47,513 bases of DNA from assembly GCA_016748015.1 (NCBI GenBank), contig JAAOMT010000761.1, positions 1 to 47,513 of the forward strand, given 5' to 3'. Below are positions 21,113-31,619 of the stretch, one piece after another; position 1 is the stretch's first letter, and every line of letters starts with the position of its first letter. The notes below the pieces were generated by a model. The model made no database searches, was not told where the DNA came from, and worked only from the letters and a program-made list of their open reading frames with translations. The position numbers were made by a program, and so were the translations under genes. This DNA comes from Geosiphon pyriformis. Taxonomy: Eukaryota > Glomeromycota > Glomeromycetes > Archaeosporales > Geosiphonaceae.

Positions 21113-22005
21113 CTAAGATAGAACAACAAAATCTTAGCCAAAGCAGCATATAGTAATTGACTAAAATCATACTATCATATAGTATTATTATCTACTAATA
21201 ATATTCCACAATTGGGAGTACAACAAATACTAGTTCAACCAGATGAGATTTCATGAGATCTGAAACTAATTATAATCATTAAATCAAATATGTCAAATTG
21301 AACAACCAAAAAAAGTATATAAAAACATAGTATACATGACAAAAACAACAAAAAAAATAGAAATACCAAATCATATTCATACCTTAGCACAACAATTGTT
21401 TCAGACTTTAAGTCAACAGCAATTAAATATGAAAATTGTCATTAACTACCAAACAATCTGTTATCAAAACACCAAACAAAAAAGAAAAAGTACACCATAC
21501 TAGCAACCACAAAAACAATCAAGAAACTGGTCAAATAAAATAGTAAAAAAAGTAAAAAACACTTTTGGGAAAATATCTATTATGATTCCAACAGAAAAAC
21601 TTTCAAAAAAAAATTGAAAACAATGAACAGAACAACTTCCAATACCATATTGCTATTATCAGTTGGAACAAAAGTTGAACATTCAGAAATTATATCTTGA
21701 TAAAGCCAAAAAAATATTCAATCAAAAAATAATACAGAATATTGAAAATATTATCAAAAAGAAGACAAATCTAACACTGCACATTAGAATAATCTATCAA
21801 CTATACATAATATTTCAAAATTACTCAGAAATATTGTTACATTTTAAAATGGAAACAATTATCATTAACCAATAAGAAAAAATGAACAATGTACAAATCA
21901 AAAATATAAGAAACAAAGTTGAACAAACAGTATTAGAAAAAAAAATATTAGACCTAATTCAAAGTGAAAATTTTAATAGAACTCAATATTAAAAAGAGAA
22001 AATAA
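21113..22005 (+). pseudogene. Element H: post-integrase tail domain (type II)
   Basis: It starts mid-spacer (NKILAKAAYSN, equivalent to DKILRKAAHSN in C and DKVLAKVAHGD in B). It passes through TLAQQLFQTLSQQQLNMKI-like sequence to the best-preserved part, 21663-21875 (YCYYQLEQKLNIQKLYLDKA, then IIYQLYIIFQNYSEILLHF). It is closer to element C than to B, so it is type II. It ends EIL...FNRTQY and a stop just before the purine-rich AAAAAGAGAAAATAA and LTR D. Confidence 0.68.
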
Positions 22006-22086
22006 TATTACTCATAAAAAAAACATATAAAGAAAAATAGTAAGAAAACAGATAGACCAATAGAAAAGTAGTAGTTAATATGTAAA

Positions 22087-22210
22087 CATATTGCTCAGTA
22101 GTGTAGAGCAATGTCAGAAATTACAGCATATTGCTCAGCAATATAGAGCAATGTTAGAAAATTAAGGCATATTGTTTAGCAATATAAGCATTGCTTAAGA
22201 AATTATAGCA
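22087..22210. repeat. Three 40-41 bp tandem units in LTR D
   Basis: Units begin CATATTGCTCAG at 22087, again at about 22127, and in weaker form (CATATTGTTTAG) at about 22168, with a partial fourth. Each contains the short palindrome-like TTGCTCAGCAA. They sit just upstream of the TATA box, the usual place of U3 enhancer repeats. Confidence 0.7.
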
Positions 22211-22251
22211 CATTACTTAAGAATGTGAGTGATCTTATAGAACCTAAATTA

Positions 22252-22262
22252 TGTATATATAG
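22252..22262 (+). promoter_or_regulatory. TATA box of LTR D
   Basis: TGTATATATAG followed by CAAGAGCATTAAAAACAGAAAAG. The same arrangement occurs in the solo LTR (9571) and LTR E (23681-23692). Confidence 0.6.
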
Positions 22263-22858
22263 CAAGAGCATTAAAAACAGAAAAGACAGAATCATACCAA
22301 TATCTCCTTATTACCCTATCTTTAGTAGAATTATTAATATCAATAAATAATTATTCACTATCTAAATCATTTTTTCTATTATTAACACTTCATGTTGATA
22401 GTATTGAATACTTGATTACACTGAAACAATAGCTTTTGATTATGGCTATTAATGAGATACTAATTTTATTGCTTTGGCTTATATTTTATTTTTCTGAATT
22501 TTCTTTTGTATTGTATTTCTTTTGTTGTTTACTAATTGATTAAAAATTAAGCACTGAGTTATTAATATTATAGATAGCCTAGTAAAAAACCCAAATAGAA
22601 GAGTACAGAGTGAGAATTGGATAGCTTATTAGAAGGGCACAACTATCAGAATAAACCAGCCACCAAGCTGAAAAAAAATTGGGAAACTTATCACAAAAAA
22701 ATTGCACAATATCAAATCTTTGTCTATTATACAAAAAACTTTAATTAAAACCTTCAGATAATCAAAACCTTCAGATAAATATTAACAACATTAAGTGAAT
22801 TAGCACCAAGTTACGGGTTTGTTATTTGATTTGAGACTCCAAATAATTACTTATAACA

Positions 22859-23482
22859 ATGTACTGGCACAACAACTTTTCCAACTAATTCAACAATAAA
22901 AGATAGAAATTACAATTAACCAACAAACTATTTAATATAAAAATACAAGAAAAAAACCCTAATATAAAGTACAGAAAAAATCAAAAAACATTATTGACAA
23001 GATTATATTAAAAGTAAAAATGGCAATAAAAGTATAAACAAAAGTCATATCTTACCAAAAATTGACCAAAAAAACTTAGAACTAGTGGATACAACAATTT
23101 CCAAGAAACTTTTGTTATTTTTACTTAGAACAATATTTGAACATTTAGAACTTATATATGGATAAAACAAAATGATTATTTGATACAAAAATACTACAAC
23201 AACTTGAACAATTTGTGAAAAAAAACAATCTAGCCACATAAGCATGAGCAATATATTAATTACAAATTGGATTCCAAGACTAACCAGAAATACTACTTAA
23301 TCCAGAAATAAATACAGTTACTACTAATCAAATGGGTAAGATGACCAATACCTAATTTAAAAAATTACAGACCAAAATAATACAAGTAATTCTTAAAAAA
23401 AAAGTTCAAGATATAATTTAATCTGGAGAATTAAAAAAGTTAGAAGATTTCAACAGAGCTTAATATTAATAGGAGAGAATAA
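22859..23482 (+). pseudogene. Fragment of a second type II tail domain
   Basis: Directly after LTR D the sequence re-enters a tail-domain spacer (VLAQQLFQLIQQ, equivalent to TLAQQLFQTLSQQ at about 21390). It continues through YLEQYLNI, then NLYMDKTK and PEILLNPEI, to the purine-rich AGGAGAGAATAA before LTR E. It is the 3' end of another type II element. Whether LTR D was inserted into it or the array arose by unequal exchange cannot be told from the flanks. Confidence 0.65.
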
Positions 23483-24268
23483 TATTACTCATAAAATATA
23501 AGAATCATACTAGTATATAAATTAACCAATCAGAAGTAGATATAGTAAATAGGGAATTCCAGAATTCTTCTTAGAGAAATTACAGAATTTCAGAATTCCA
23601 GAATTCTTATATAAAGAATTATAAAATTCCAGATTTCCAGAATTTCTGGTGCAAAGAATTGAAAAATTGAGAATCTCAATTATATATATATAGTGATAAC
23701 ATTAGAAACAGAAAAAACAGACATCTGAGTTCTACTTTTTAGTTAGCATCCATATATTCACACTATCAATAAATATACTTATTATATTAATCCAATTGTC
23801 TACTATCAACTCTTTATGTTAATAGTAACTTATACTTAACTATACTAAAACAATAGCTTTTAATCATGGCTATTAATAGAATATTAACTTGCCTTGGCTT
23901 AATCTCTTTATTTTCTTTATTTTTCTTTTATTTTTGTTTTATTGTTTACTAAATTAAATAAGAATTAAGTACTGAATTGTTGATGTTAAAAGACTGATAA
24001 AAGATCCAAAAACAAGAGTAGAAATTCATAGAATTAAAAATAGCTTATTAGGGGATTACCAGCTATTATGCTAAGAAAAAAATTTGATGGAATTGTGATT
24101 CTGAAAGGCTATTAAAAACAACTTTTAAATCTCTGTTCATTATACAAAAAACTCAAACCCAAAACCTTCAGATCATAAAATCTTTAGATATTATTATCAT
24201 ATTAGCTATTAAGCACTAAGTTATAAATTTGTTATTTGCTTTGAAACCCCAAATAATCCTCTGTAACA
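23483..24268 (+). repeat. LTR E (type II, 786 bp)
   Basis: Starts TATTACTCATAAAATA and ends CTCTGTAACA at 24268. It has repeated GAATTCCAGAATTC-type units at 23556-23650 where D has its CATATTGCTCAG units, then a TATA run at 23681-23692. It is the reference for the type II termini used here. Confidence 0.83.
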
Positions 24269-24404
24269 TAGTTTACTAATCTTGTTTTCTAATAATATTA
24301 AATTTAAATAAGAGTTTTAATATTAGTTTTAATATGTATAACTTATGTTATTTTTTTCAAATATTAATATAAAACTATAGTATTGTTTTAACTGATTAAA
24401 TAAT

Positions 24405-24505
24405 TAGTTATATATAAACAATACATAATTTATACTTAGTTTAAATTAAGTTATTTAATATATTATACTAAGCTGTATTTAGATTTTACTTATTAAAAAA
24501 TAATA
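24405..24505 (+). repeat. LINE 3' end stump
   Basis: ATACATAATTTATACTTAGTTTAAAT, then TATTATACTAAGCTGTATTTAG and ACTTATTAAA, match the 3' tails of the LINE copies at 31255-31360 and 45225-45325. Only the last 100 bp or so is present, as expected of a strongly 5'-truncated LINE insertion. The flanking stretches 24269-24404 and 24506-24690 are AT-rich and show nothing else. Confidence 0.7.
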
Positions 24506-24789
24506 ATAAAAATTTATAATATAAAAGTAGTTTTTTTTATAAAGTTGTCAAAATTTATTTTATTTTTTATTAGATAAATAATTATTTATATTTACTATAA
24601 TAATTAAAAAATATTGTTTAAAATACAACAAAAATAACTTAAATTTTATTAAATTTAATTTTTTGTTTTTTATTAAAACTTTAAAAAACTTCTTTTTTTT
24701 TTTCATCCCAAATTCTTAAAAAAGAGTCAAAAGTTTTTTGAAAGAAGTTTTTTACAATTAAGTACAATAAATCTAAACTCTTTATTCTT

Positions 24790-26560
24790 GACTATGAGGT
24801 CACTATTGACTGTAGTATTGCTGTCATAAAGAAAGCTGCCAAAGTTTTTGGTTCTAGTGATGGTTTCAGACCTGTTCTTCCAAGAAAAAAAAGGAGGAGT
24901 GGCATTTTAGAAAATGGTTCTGGTGATAGAAATGTTGGTCTTAGTGTCTAAGGTAATCACTCATGGAGTTTAGAGACTGGTGACACCACTGAGTCTAAGA
25001 GTATTGATATAAAAGAGGAGTGTCTGATTGAGGAAACCAGTTTTGATTATGGTGAAGGTGGTGCTCTTGCTGAGGGAGATTATGATCAAACACCTATGGG
25101 CTTAAAAGTCAAAACCAAGAAAACATTGGATAAACCATTAGAAAAGATTGACTTCTCACCAAGCAGTAATGATGATGATGTTCTTTTAGTGCTTCCACCA
25201 TCTGCAAAGAATCTGGTCAATGTTTCTATTCAAAAATCTTTTGCATTAGATATTGGGTTGGACACGGTGATTAGAAAATTTTCTTGTGAAAAGCTTCTGG
25301 TGGTCAGAAATTTGGTTTCGAAGATCAATGGTTTTGGGGGGGCCTCTACTCTCTCAAAATTTGCTGGGATCATCAGAGCAATGTTCACTTCTGAATTGAG
25401 TTTAATGAAAGCTACCAAATTGGCCACTGATACAAAGATCCTGGTGAACACCGATCTCAAAAAATTATCTGGGTATTTAAATTGGACTGTAGTATTAAAA
25501 GAAATTCCTGTTGGAACCTCAACTAAGGCTGTGTGCACTGCACTATCTAGTTTTGGTGTGGTGGTGTTGATCAAAATACAGTTAGTGGGTTTGTAGCAGA
25601 AGGCTGTTGTTGAATTTAGTAAGAGTGAACAGGCTGATTTAGTTGCAGCCTGCTGGTTTATTATGATTGGAAAGGATGCTATGCATGTGGTCAGAGCCGA
25701 TCAAAACAAGGAATCATGAGACTCAAGAGATCAACATAGGGCTTTGTTCTATACTTTGCCAATGGGAACAACTGCACATGACATCTGGAATTATATTGGC
25801 TCTGTGGGTGGAAAAACATATACAATAGATTGTTATTCTGTTACATATGCTCGGGCCAGATGTGTTGTTGTTTGTTTTGATTCGGCTGATTACTTGAATG
25901 CTGTTATGAGAACTACTCCAGTTTTAAGGAATGTGAATATGTGTTGGTCTTTTTTGGGTTTTTCTAAATGTGCTAAGTGTGAGAAATTGGGTCATACATC
26001 TTTGGGCTGTGCTGTGGGTGAAAATATCTCCTCTAGGAAGCATTCTCGCAGACCCTTCTCAGACTTGGATAAAAGCAGGCTGGCGACCATCTATGCCAAG
26101 CATTCAGCTTTGATTGCTTGTCCTGTTGCTTTTGGTGGGGTTTCTTGGGCAAAAATTGTTGGCAGAAATGTTTTTCTTCCTCTTTGGAGATGAAGCCTAC
26201 CATCCATAATACAAGTAATGTTAAGAAAAGGTTTGCTGTTTTGAAAAGCAGTCTTGCCAGCTTCATGGGACAAATTAATGAGTTGACTAAGAGGTTGGAC
26301 TTATTTATGCTGGCAGTTTTTCAATCTAGTCCTGGATGTCAGCTGCTGATATAGTGATGGGAGAGAGTTTGAGTAAGGCCACTAGTGGTAAAACTGTTAC
26401 GACTTTGAACTTTTCTACTTCTACTGAAGTAAAAAGATTGGAAAACATGTTGGAAGGACTTTCTGTCTTGGTTTTAAGTCTTACAGCAAGATTTGATGGT
26501 TCAATTTTGGCTGGTAGTGCATTTTCTAAATCTTCTTCTCAATGATCAGTTTAGTTTGGA
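24790..26560 (+). pseudogene. LINE 1 ORF1: RNA-binding protein with CCHC knuckle
   Basis: The frame is readable from near 24790 (EVTIDCSIAVIKKAAKVFG, then a basic RKKRR stretch and an acidic segment) through 25096-25596 (KSFALDIGLD, KINGFGGASTLSKFAGII, WTVVLKEIPVGTSTKA). It continues through an RRM-like second half to a knuckle CAKCEKLGHTSLGC at 25969-26010, then FGGVSWAKIV. A C-terminal helical segment (26336-26545, EVKRLENMLEGLSVLVLSL) lies in a shifted frame. Stops at 25594 (expected Trp, GL-stop-QKAVVEF) and near 25717 (expected Trp). ORF1 proteins bind LINE RNA and act in its reverse transcription. Confidence 0.8.
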
Positions 26561-27430
26561 AGATTGCCATGTACAATGTTAGAAGTATGAATAATTCTGC
26601 AAAACAGGATGATGTAATATGTTGGCATAAAAAAATGAACAATTTGATTTCTGTTGTTACTGAGACTAAGTTGAAGGGCAAAATCCACTCATAGATCATG
26701 AATAAATTTGATGGTGTTTAGGTTTTCACCTTTAGTTTGGACTCTGGTCATTTGGGTTCTGGTGTTGCAATTATTATGGACATTTCTTTGACGAGACATA
26801 TATGTAAAATTTCTGAAGTTTCTGGTCATCTCTTTTCTCTCAAATTACTCTTCAAGAATAATCTTTCTGTGTTGATTTTGGGACTCTATGCTGGTGCGTC
26901 ATTGGTGGTTCAGTTCTCTTAGACTGATGAAATCAACTGTTTCATTGCAAAGGCAGTAAATAAGTCTTTCTTCATTATTTTGGGTGGTAACTTTAATGAA
27001 GATGGGTCCTGAAAGTGTGCTAGTTTCAAGAAATGCTTTGATTTGGGTTTAGTTGATTCTCTGAAGAGAAGTTTATTTGTTAAGACACCTATGTGAACCA
27101 ATTCCCATGGTGTTACTAAAGCTCTCGACTACATTCTTATTTTTTCAAGTTTGGTCAATGCTGTAACAGATGGTAGTGTGGCTGATGTCAAGAAATATTT
27201 TAATACTGATTACAAACCTGTATCTGCTTCTGTAAATTTGGGTAGTTTGCTCAATGTTCATTTAAGTTCAATACACAAACAGATAAATAATGATTATTGG
27301 AAGTTTGATGTCAAAAGTGTGGATGTAGTGAAATGGGGTGAGTTTAAAGATGCTACTGCAGTCAATGCTATCATGTTTTTGGATGAATTTGAGGCTGCCA
27401 AGAAGTTCTCTGATTTGGATGCTATGTGAA
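26560..27430 (+). pseudogene. LINE 1 AP-type endonuclease domain
   Basis: Nicks target DNA to prime reverse transcription. Motifs in order: AMYNVRSMNNSAK (the Asn block near 26570), VVTETKLKG (catalytic Glu block, about 26655), GSGVAIIMD, VLILGLYAGAS, LGGNFNEDGS (normally GGDFNE, here with Asn for Asp, about 26982-27010), LDYILI (about 27127) and FNTDYKPVS (about 27199-27220). In active enzymes the last block has His after Asp; here it is Tyr. Stops replace Trp and Gln in several places. The downstream helical region to 27429 leads toward the RT. Confidence 0.85.
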
Positions 27431-29060
27431 ATACTGTTTACAAAATGATGGTTTTTTCAGCTAATAGTGCTTTCAAGAAGAAATGATTTAAGGGTTATAA
27501 TGAGGTGTTTACCAAAAAGTCTTCCAAGTTGCATAACTTGAAGGTTTTGGTGTCAAAAATTGTCAAGGCTTTTTGCGAGGCAGACTCCAGCAGATTTGAG
27601 TCTCTATTAAGATGCTGGGTTTCTATGGATAGTGACAAAGCTTCTGTTGTTTGTGATCTTGTGAATTCTGGTGTGAGTTTTGATTGTGTTTGTTCTGTTT
27701 TTTGTGGTGTGAGGAGGTATTATCATGCCTCTAAGCTTGCCAAGTCTTTGTGAGCCAAGGAGTCAGGCATTAGATCAGTTATTGAGAAAAGGATGGAGAG
27801 TTTTGTGGTCAACAAAGGCCACACAATCTGTAGTGTTTTGGAATGCCCATTCTGCAAAGTGGTGTTAGATTATTTGGTCTCTAATAGCAGCTTGATTTTG
27901 GACCCAGTAGAGATTAAAAATAAAATTGATAGTATAATAGAGGGCTGGACAAGGAAGAGAGCCATGCTGAGAAGTGTTCCTGATTTGTAGCAGTGTTAAT
28001 ACCTGTCATTGGATTATGTTGATGATAATGCTTTTTCAGGTGTAATGAATGCTATCAGTTTGGATGACTTAATATGTGTGATTAAGGATTTGCCGGATGG
28101 TAAAGCTGCTGGCTTGTCAGGCATTTCAAATGAATTTTGGAAACATTGTGATTGTTCTGTGTTAGGCTTGCTTCTGGATCTTCTGAATATTTGTTTAGCA
28201 TGTGAGTCAATTCCACATTGTTGGAAAGAAACTTAGATGTCAATGATTCCCAAGCCTTATAAGTGAGAGAGTGTCTTAACAAATACTAGGCCAATTGCTT
28301 TAATTGAGACTGCCCATAAGATTCTTTTTAAGTTGTTGTCTAACAGAATTTTTTCAGCATGCAGTCTATTCAACATACTTTGTGGAGACAATTTTTCAGT
28401 GCTTAAGGGAACAATCACTCAGTTTCCTATTTTTGCCATTGGTTTGGTTGTTAAAAATACTTTGGAAAAGGATCATGAGCTTTGGTTTGTGCTACAAGAT
28501 ATGCATAAAGCCTATAACTCTGTAGGTTGGCATCACTTGCATAATAGTTTGGTTTGGATCAAAATGTGCAGGCATTTTATTAGATTTTTTGGTTCAATTC
28601 ACAATGACCACATTAACTGGGTTATGACTGATTTTGGTCTAATAGATGGTTACTGGGTGCATGATGATTTTGATCAAAATGAGATTTTCTCTCCTTTGCT
28701 GTAAAGAATCTTTTATGACCCCCTTTTGTGTGAGGTCAAGAGACAGGAAAGTTTGTGTGGTTACCAAATTAATACTAAATTTGTAGCTAAGACTGGCAGA
28801 ATAGAAAACCAAGGCAGTTTGACTTCTTTTCTGGCTGCTAGTACATTCGTGGATGATATCATTTGGGTGGGGAGCAGTCAGGCTGCCACTCAATATATCC
28901 TGGACACAGTGAGTGAATTTTTCAGGATAAATGATATTTCTATCAATAATAAAAAAACTGTAGTCATTCCTATCAATTAGAGAGTTAGTAATGCTTCATT
29001 GTTAATTAGTGGTCTGCTGATTTTAATTGCTCGCAGGAAGGAGTTTTATTGATATCTTGG
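27430..29060 (+). pseudogene. LINE 1 reverse transcriptase
   Basis: The pre-RT linker (27505-27990) contains RYYHASKLAKS and a KGHTICSVLE block. RT proper has LPDGKAAGLSGISNEFW (about 28090), IPKPYK, TNTRPIALIETAHKILFKLL, LQDMHKAYNSVGW (about 28492-28530, first Asp of motif A kept), RIFYDPLLCEV, the catalytic FVDD at 28846-28857 (intact), then INDISINNKKTVVIPIN. Stops near 28233, 28266, 28703 and 28978 sit at Trp- or Gln-type positions of the family. Confidence 0.88.
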
Positions 29061-29930
29061 CATTTATTTGTTATCTGAGAGGTTGTCCAAACCGAGCTTG
29101 GCTAAGATGCACATAGATGTCAAGTTTTTTGTCAATTTGGTTCTCAAGAAAGCTATTTCAAACAAGCAGTTTTTTTATCTGGTATTAGCTGTATTGCAAC
29201 CAATTATCAGTTATAGAACTCAATTCAGCTTTGTTTCTAGGAATGTGTGTATAAAGTAGAATACATTGATCAGGAGGGAGTTGAGGCTTAAAGCTGGTCT
29301 TCCAAGAGACTTTCTCAATGAGGCCCTTCATTATTCTTTTTTGTACAGTTTAAGATTTTTTGAGCAGTTGCAAACTGAATACAAAGTGGCTTCTGTGTTG
29401 TGTTTCTCAAACACTAATAGTATTCTTGGTTATTTGTTCAATCATAAATCTTTAGATCTTCAAGTCTTGAGTTGGTCATCTATTCACTCTTTACATTGTC
29501 TGATTAGGTTGTATGTCAGTCTGGTCAATAATTTTTTGGCAAAAGTCATTAAAATTTTTTTGGACTATGACATGTCTCTTGGCAATCTCTCTGTTTCTGC
29601 ATTCTGATTTTCTGGTAAGACACCAATATCTGCAGTCCTAGGTGCTTCTTTGTTTTATGATATCTCTTTGTCTCTCAGAAAGTTTGGAGTCACCTTTGCC
29701 AAGCAGTTATATACCAAAAAAGATTTAATTTTTGATTGAAAAAGCTTTTGTCATTGGAAGAGACTTGATCTGAGGGGCTCTGTCCCTCATTGGTTCACTT
29801 TGATTTGTGACTTTTTGGATTGATCTTCTACTTCTGATAATTTGCGTATTGAAGGGTCATGGAATATGGATGTTTGCAGTTCAGGTGCAGTTTCCAGATT
29901 GAGCCATTGTTTCTTTTCAGCAAATATGAG
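29061..29930 (+). pseudogene. LINE 1 linker between RT and RNase H
   Basis: Protein-like frames LSERLSKPSLAKMHIDVKFF, PIISYRTQFSFV, and then an IRRELRLKAGLPRDF block continue the pol frame after RT. 29700-29930 (DLIFD-stop-KSFCHWKRLD, then PHWFTLI) corresponds to the start of LINE 3 at 43628. No separate domain is recognised. Confidence 0.7.
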
Positions 29931-30330
29931 GGTAGTCAATGTCTATACTGATAGATTATTGAGAGATTTGGGTTCATGTGAAATAAAATGTGGTGCTGCT
30001 GCTTATTTCTCAGATCTGGACATGAGTATTGGTGCTAAGGTTGGTGGATTGGTGTCTTTGACTATGGCGAAACTGCAGGCAATTGCTTTGGCATTAGAGT
30101 GTGTTCTCCTTAACAGTTCTGTAGTGGTTTATTCAAACAGTCAGGCTGCATTGGATACATGTGTGGCTGAATCTGCTCTGATGTCTCTGGATTTCTACAA
30201 CTGCTGTTGGATAGAATGGCATGGCATTGTCAATTTAATTAGGGATAAGTGGCTTGTTGTTTTTTGACATAAGGTAAAAGAACATTTAGGTGTTGTAGGT
30301 AATAAGTATGCTGATAAGTTGGCTGGTCTA
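29931..30330 (+). pseudogene. LINE 1 RNase H domain
   Basis: Motifs in order: VNVYTDRLLRDLGS (first catalytic Asp kept; Gly-Ser after it is changed), AKLQAIALALECVL (catalytic Glu of the family's AELQ is Lys here), VVYSNSQAALDTC (catalytic Asp of SDSQAA is Asn), and KVKEHLGVVGNKYADKLAG (final block, Asp kept). Three of the acidic positions are therefore altered or flanked by changes. RNase H-bearing LINEs are typical of the I/Tad-like groups. Confidence 0.85.
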
Positions 30331-31195
30331 GCTACAAGCTCTTCTTTGGCACTTCCTGTTTTGGTTAGAGAGAGATTTATCATGGCTACTGGGGAGGCAG
30401 TGTCTGGAAATGTTTGTCATTTTGCTTGTAAGATTTTTAGGTCTATTAATTGGGCTTGCTGGGAGGTTGGTTCTGGTTTCAATGTTGTTGATGACAGTTT
30501 GCTTGGTGATGTAAACTGGTTTTGCACTGCTTCAGTGTAGCATCCTGACTTCCATATGGCAGCCAGCTTTACCAGTAAATCTATAGCTGGTTTGCACTCT
30601 TATTTTTTAAAGGCTTTCCACTACCATCTCCTAGTTGCTGTACGAAAACGTCTGTATAGTAAGGTCTACCCAAGTGTTTCATATCTGCATTGTGGTGAAG
30701 TGGAAAGTTTCGACCATTTCTTTGTTTGCATGTTTAATTCTGATGCTCATAAAAGCATTCTCAAGTCTCATCTGGCCAAGTGGTAAAGTGTTTCTGAATT
30801 GGGTTTGCATTTGTCTTATGTCTTATAAGTGCTCTCTCTGTGCATATCTGATGATGTGTTGTATACTACTATGGGCAAAGATTTTGTGTTCAGGGATTGG
30901 GTTCAGAAAGCTTTGTCTATTCTAGGTGATATCAAGGTTGCGGAAAGATTTATTGTTGATTTTGTTTGAGAATTGAGTGCTGCTTACTGCTTGGATATTT
31001 GGGTGGTTAGAGCTAAATATAAGGTTTTAATGGAAAAAGGTGGTTTAATTCCACTTGATGGTTCAGTGTATCTTGTGATTCATAGTTTGTCATGCATGTT
31101 TTCTGCTGGAGTGATTAGGTTGCTTGGGATTTCCGAAGTGGTTGGTATCTGTTTTGGTTTTTATAAACATAGCTGCTTTTTTTTGGTATAAATGG
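30331..31195 (+). pseudogene. LINE 1 C-terminal Cys/His region
   Basis: After RNase H the frame continues through FRSINWACWEVGSG and FTSKSIAGLHSYF to YLHCGEVESFDHFFVC (about 30676-30730), a C-x(9)-H-x(3)-C cluster likely to bind zinc. After a shift near 30790 it continues through KVLMEKGGLIPLDGSV and VIRLLGISEVVGICFGFYK, ending at 31191. LINE 3 has the same tail at 44640-45199. Its function is unknown. Confidence 0.75.
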
Positions 31196-31365
31196 TGTGG
31201 TTTCTGTTCTGATAGATTCATAGTGTTGCTTTAATTGGTCCGAGTGGCTGGTCACATGTATAAAGTGCATGATTAGTGCCTAGTTTAGATCACTTAGTTT
31301 GATGTATTGCACTAGGTGGTTTTTGGGCCTTACTTGTTAAATGTTAATAATAATAAAAAAAAACT
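31196..31365 (+). repeat. LINE 1 3' UTR and A-rich tail
   Basis: A noncoding tail with GTGGCTGGTCACATGTATAA, CTAGTTTAGATCACTTAGTT, TGATGTATTGCACTAGGTGG and CTTACTTGTTAAATG, then AATAATAATAAAAAAAAAC. The same blocks occur at 24405-24505 and 45220-45325, so this is the conserved recognition end of the LINE family. Confidence 0.75.
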
Positions 31366-31619
31366 TTTAAAACTTGTTTTTAAATAAATATTTAAATAAA
31401 ATTTTTATTGTTTATAATATTTTTTGGCCAAATTTATTTTAAAAACTTTTTTAAAAAAAAAACAACAATATTAAGCTTTTATATTTAATATTCTTTAAAT
31501 ATTCTAGTTTTATTTATATTTTTATCTTAATTTTTATTTTTATTTTTATCTTTAATATTATTTTTATTTTTATTTTTTTATTAAATTTAATAAATAAGAC
31601 TTAAAAGACTTTTTGTTTT

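Larger units (their letters stand above)
17514..22858 (+). mobile_element. Ty3/gypsy element H, chimera of type I 5' half and type II 3' end
   Basis: The plus strand reads type I 5' LTR (17514-18494), type I gag, retropepsin, an abrupt join near 21113, then a type II post-integrase tail and type II LTR D (22006-22858). The join links the conserved PLYI segment after the protease to the KLRL-like segment after the integrase, skipping the Cys-rich module, dUTPase, RT, RNase H and integrase. The two terminal LTRs belong to different subfamilies, so this cannot be a simple single insertion. Confidence 0.75.
22006..22858 (+). repeat. LTR D (type II, 853 bp)
   Basis: Starts TATTACTCATAAAA at 22006 and ends TTATAACA at 22858. 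It contains a repeat array at 22087-22210 built of roughly 40-bp units, each with CATATTGCTCAGCAATATAG or a variant, then a TATA box at 22252 and the shared GTTGATAGTATTGAATACTTG and ACCAAGTTACGGG blocks of the family. Confidence 0.83.
24698..31365 (+). mobile_element. Near full-length LINE 1 (AP endonuclease, RT, RNase H)
   Basis: Non-LTR retrotransposon of about 6.7 kb: ORF1 with zinc knuckle (24790-26560), AP-type endonuclease (26560-27230), RT (27990-29000), linker, RNase H (29930-30320), a C-terminal Cys/His region and an A-rich 3' end. A candidate degenerate target duplication is AAAACTTTAAAAAACTTC (24675-24692) against AAAACTTTTAAAACTTG (31360-31376), but both are low complexity. The region is clearly richer in G and C than its surroundings. 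Many stops and a few frameshifts make it inactive. Confidence 0.87.

Noticed and set aside
22087-22210. CRISPR-like repeats with palindromic TTGCTCAGCAA
   Set aside because: The repeats are contiguous 40-bp units without unique spacers, lie in an LTR U3 region, and the sequence is eukaryotic.
25230-25574. Long open frame on the minus strand opposite LINE ORF1
   Set aside because: It is a shadow of the plus-strand ORF1, which carries recognisable motifs; the antisense protein has none.
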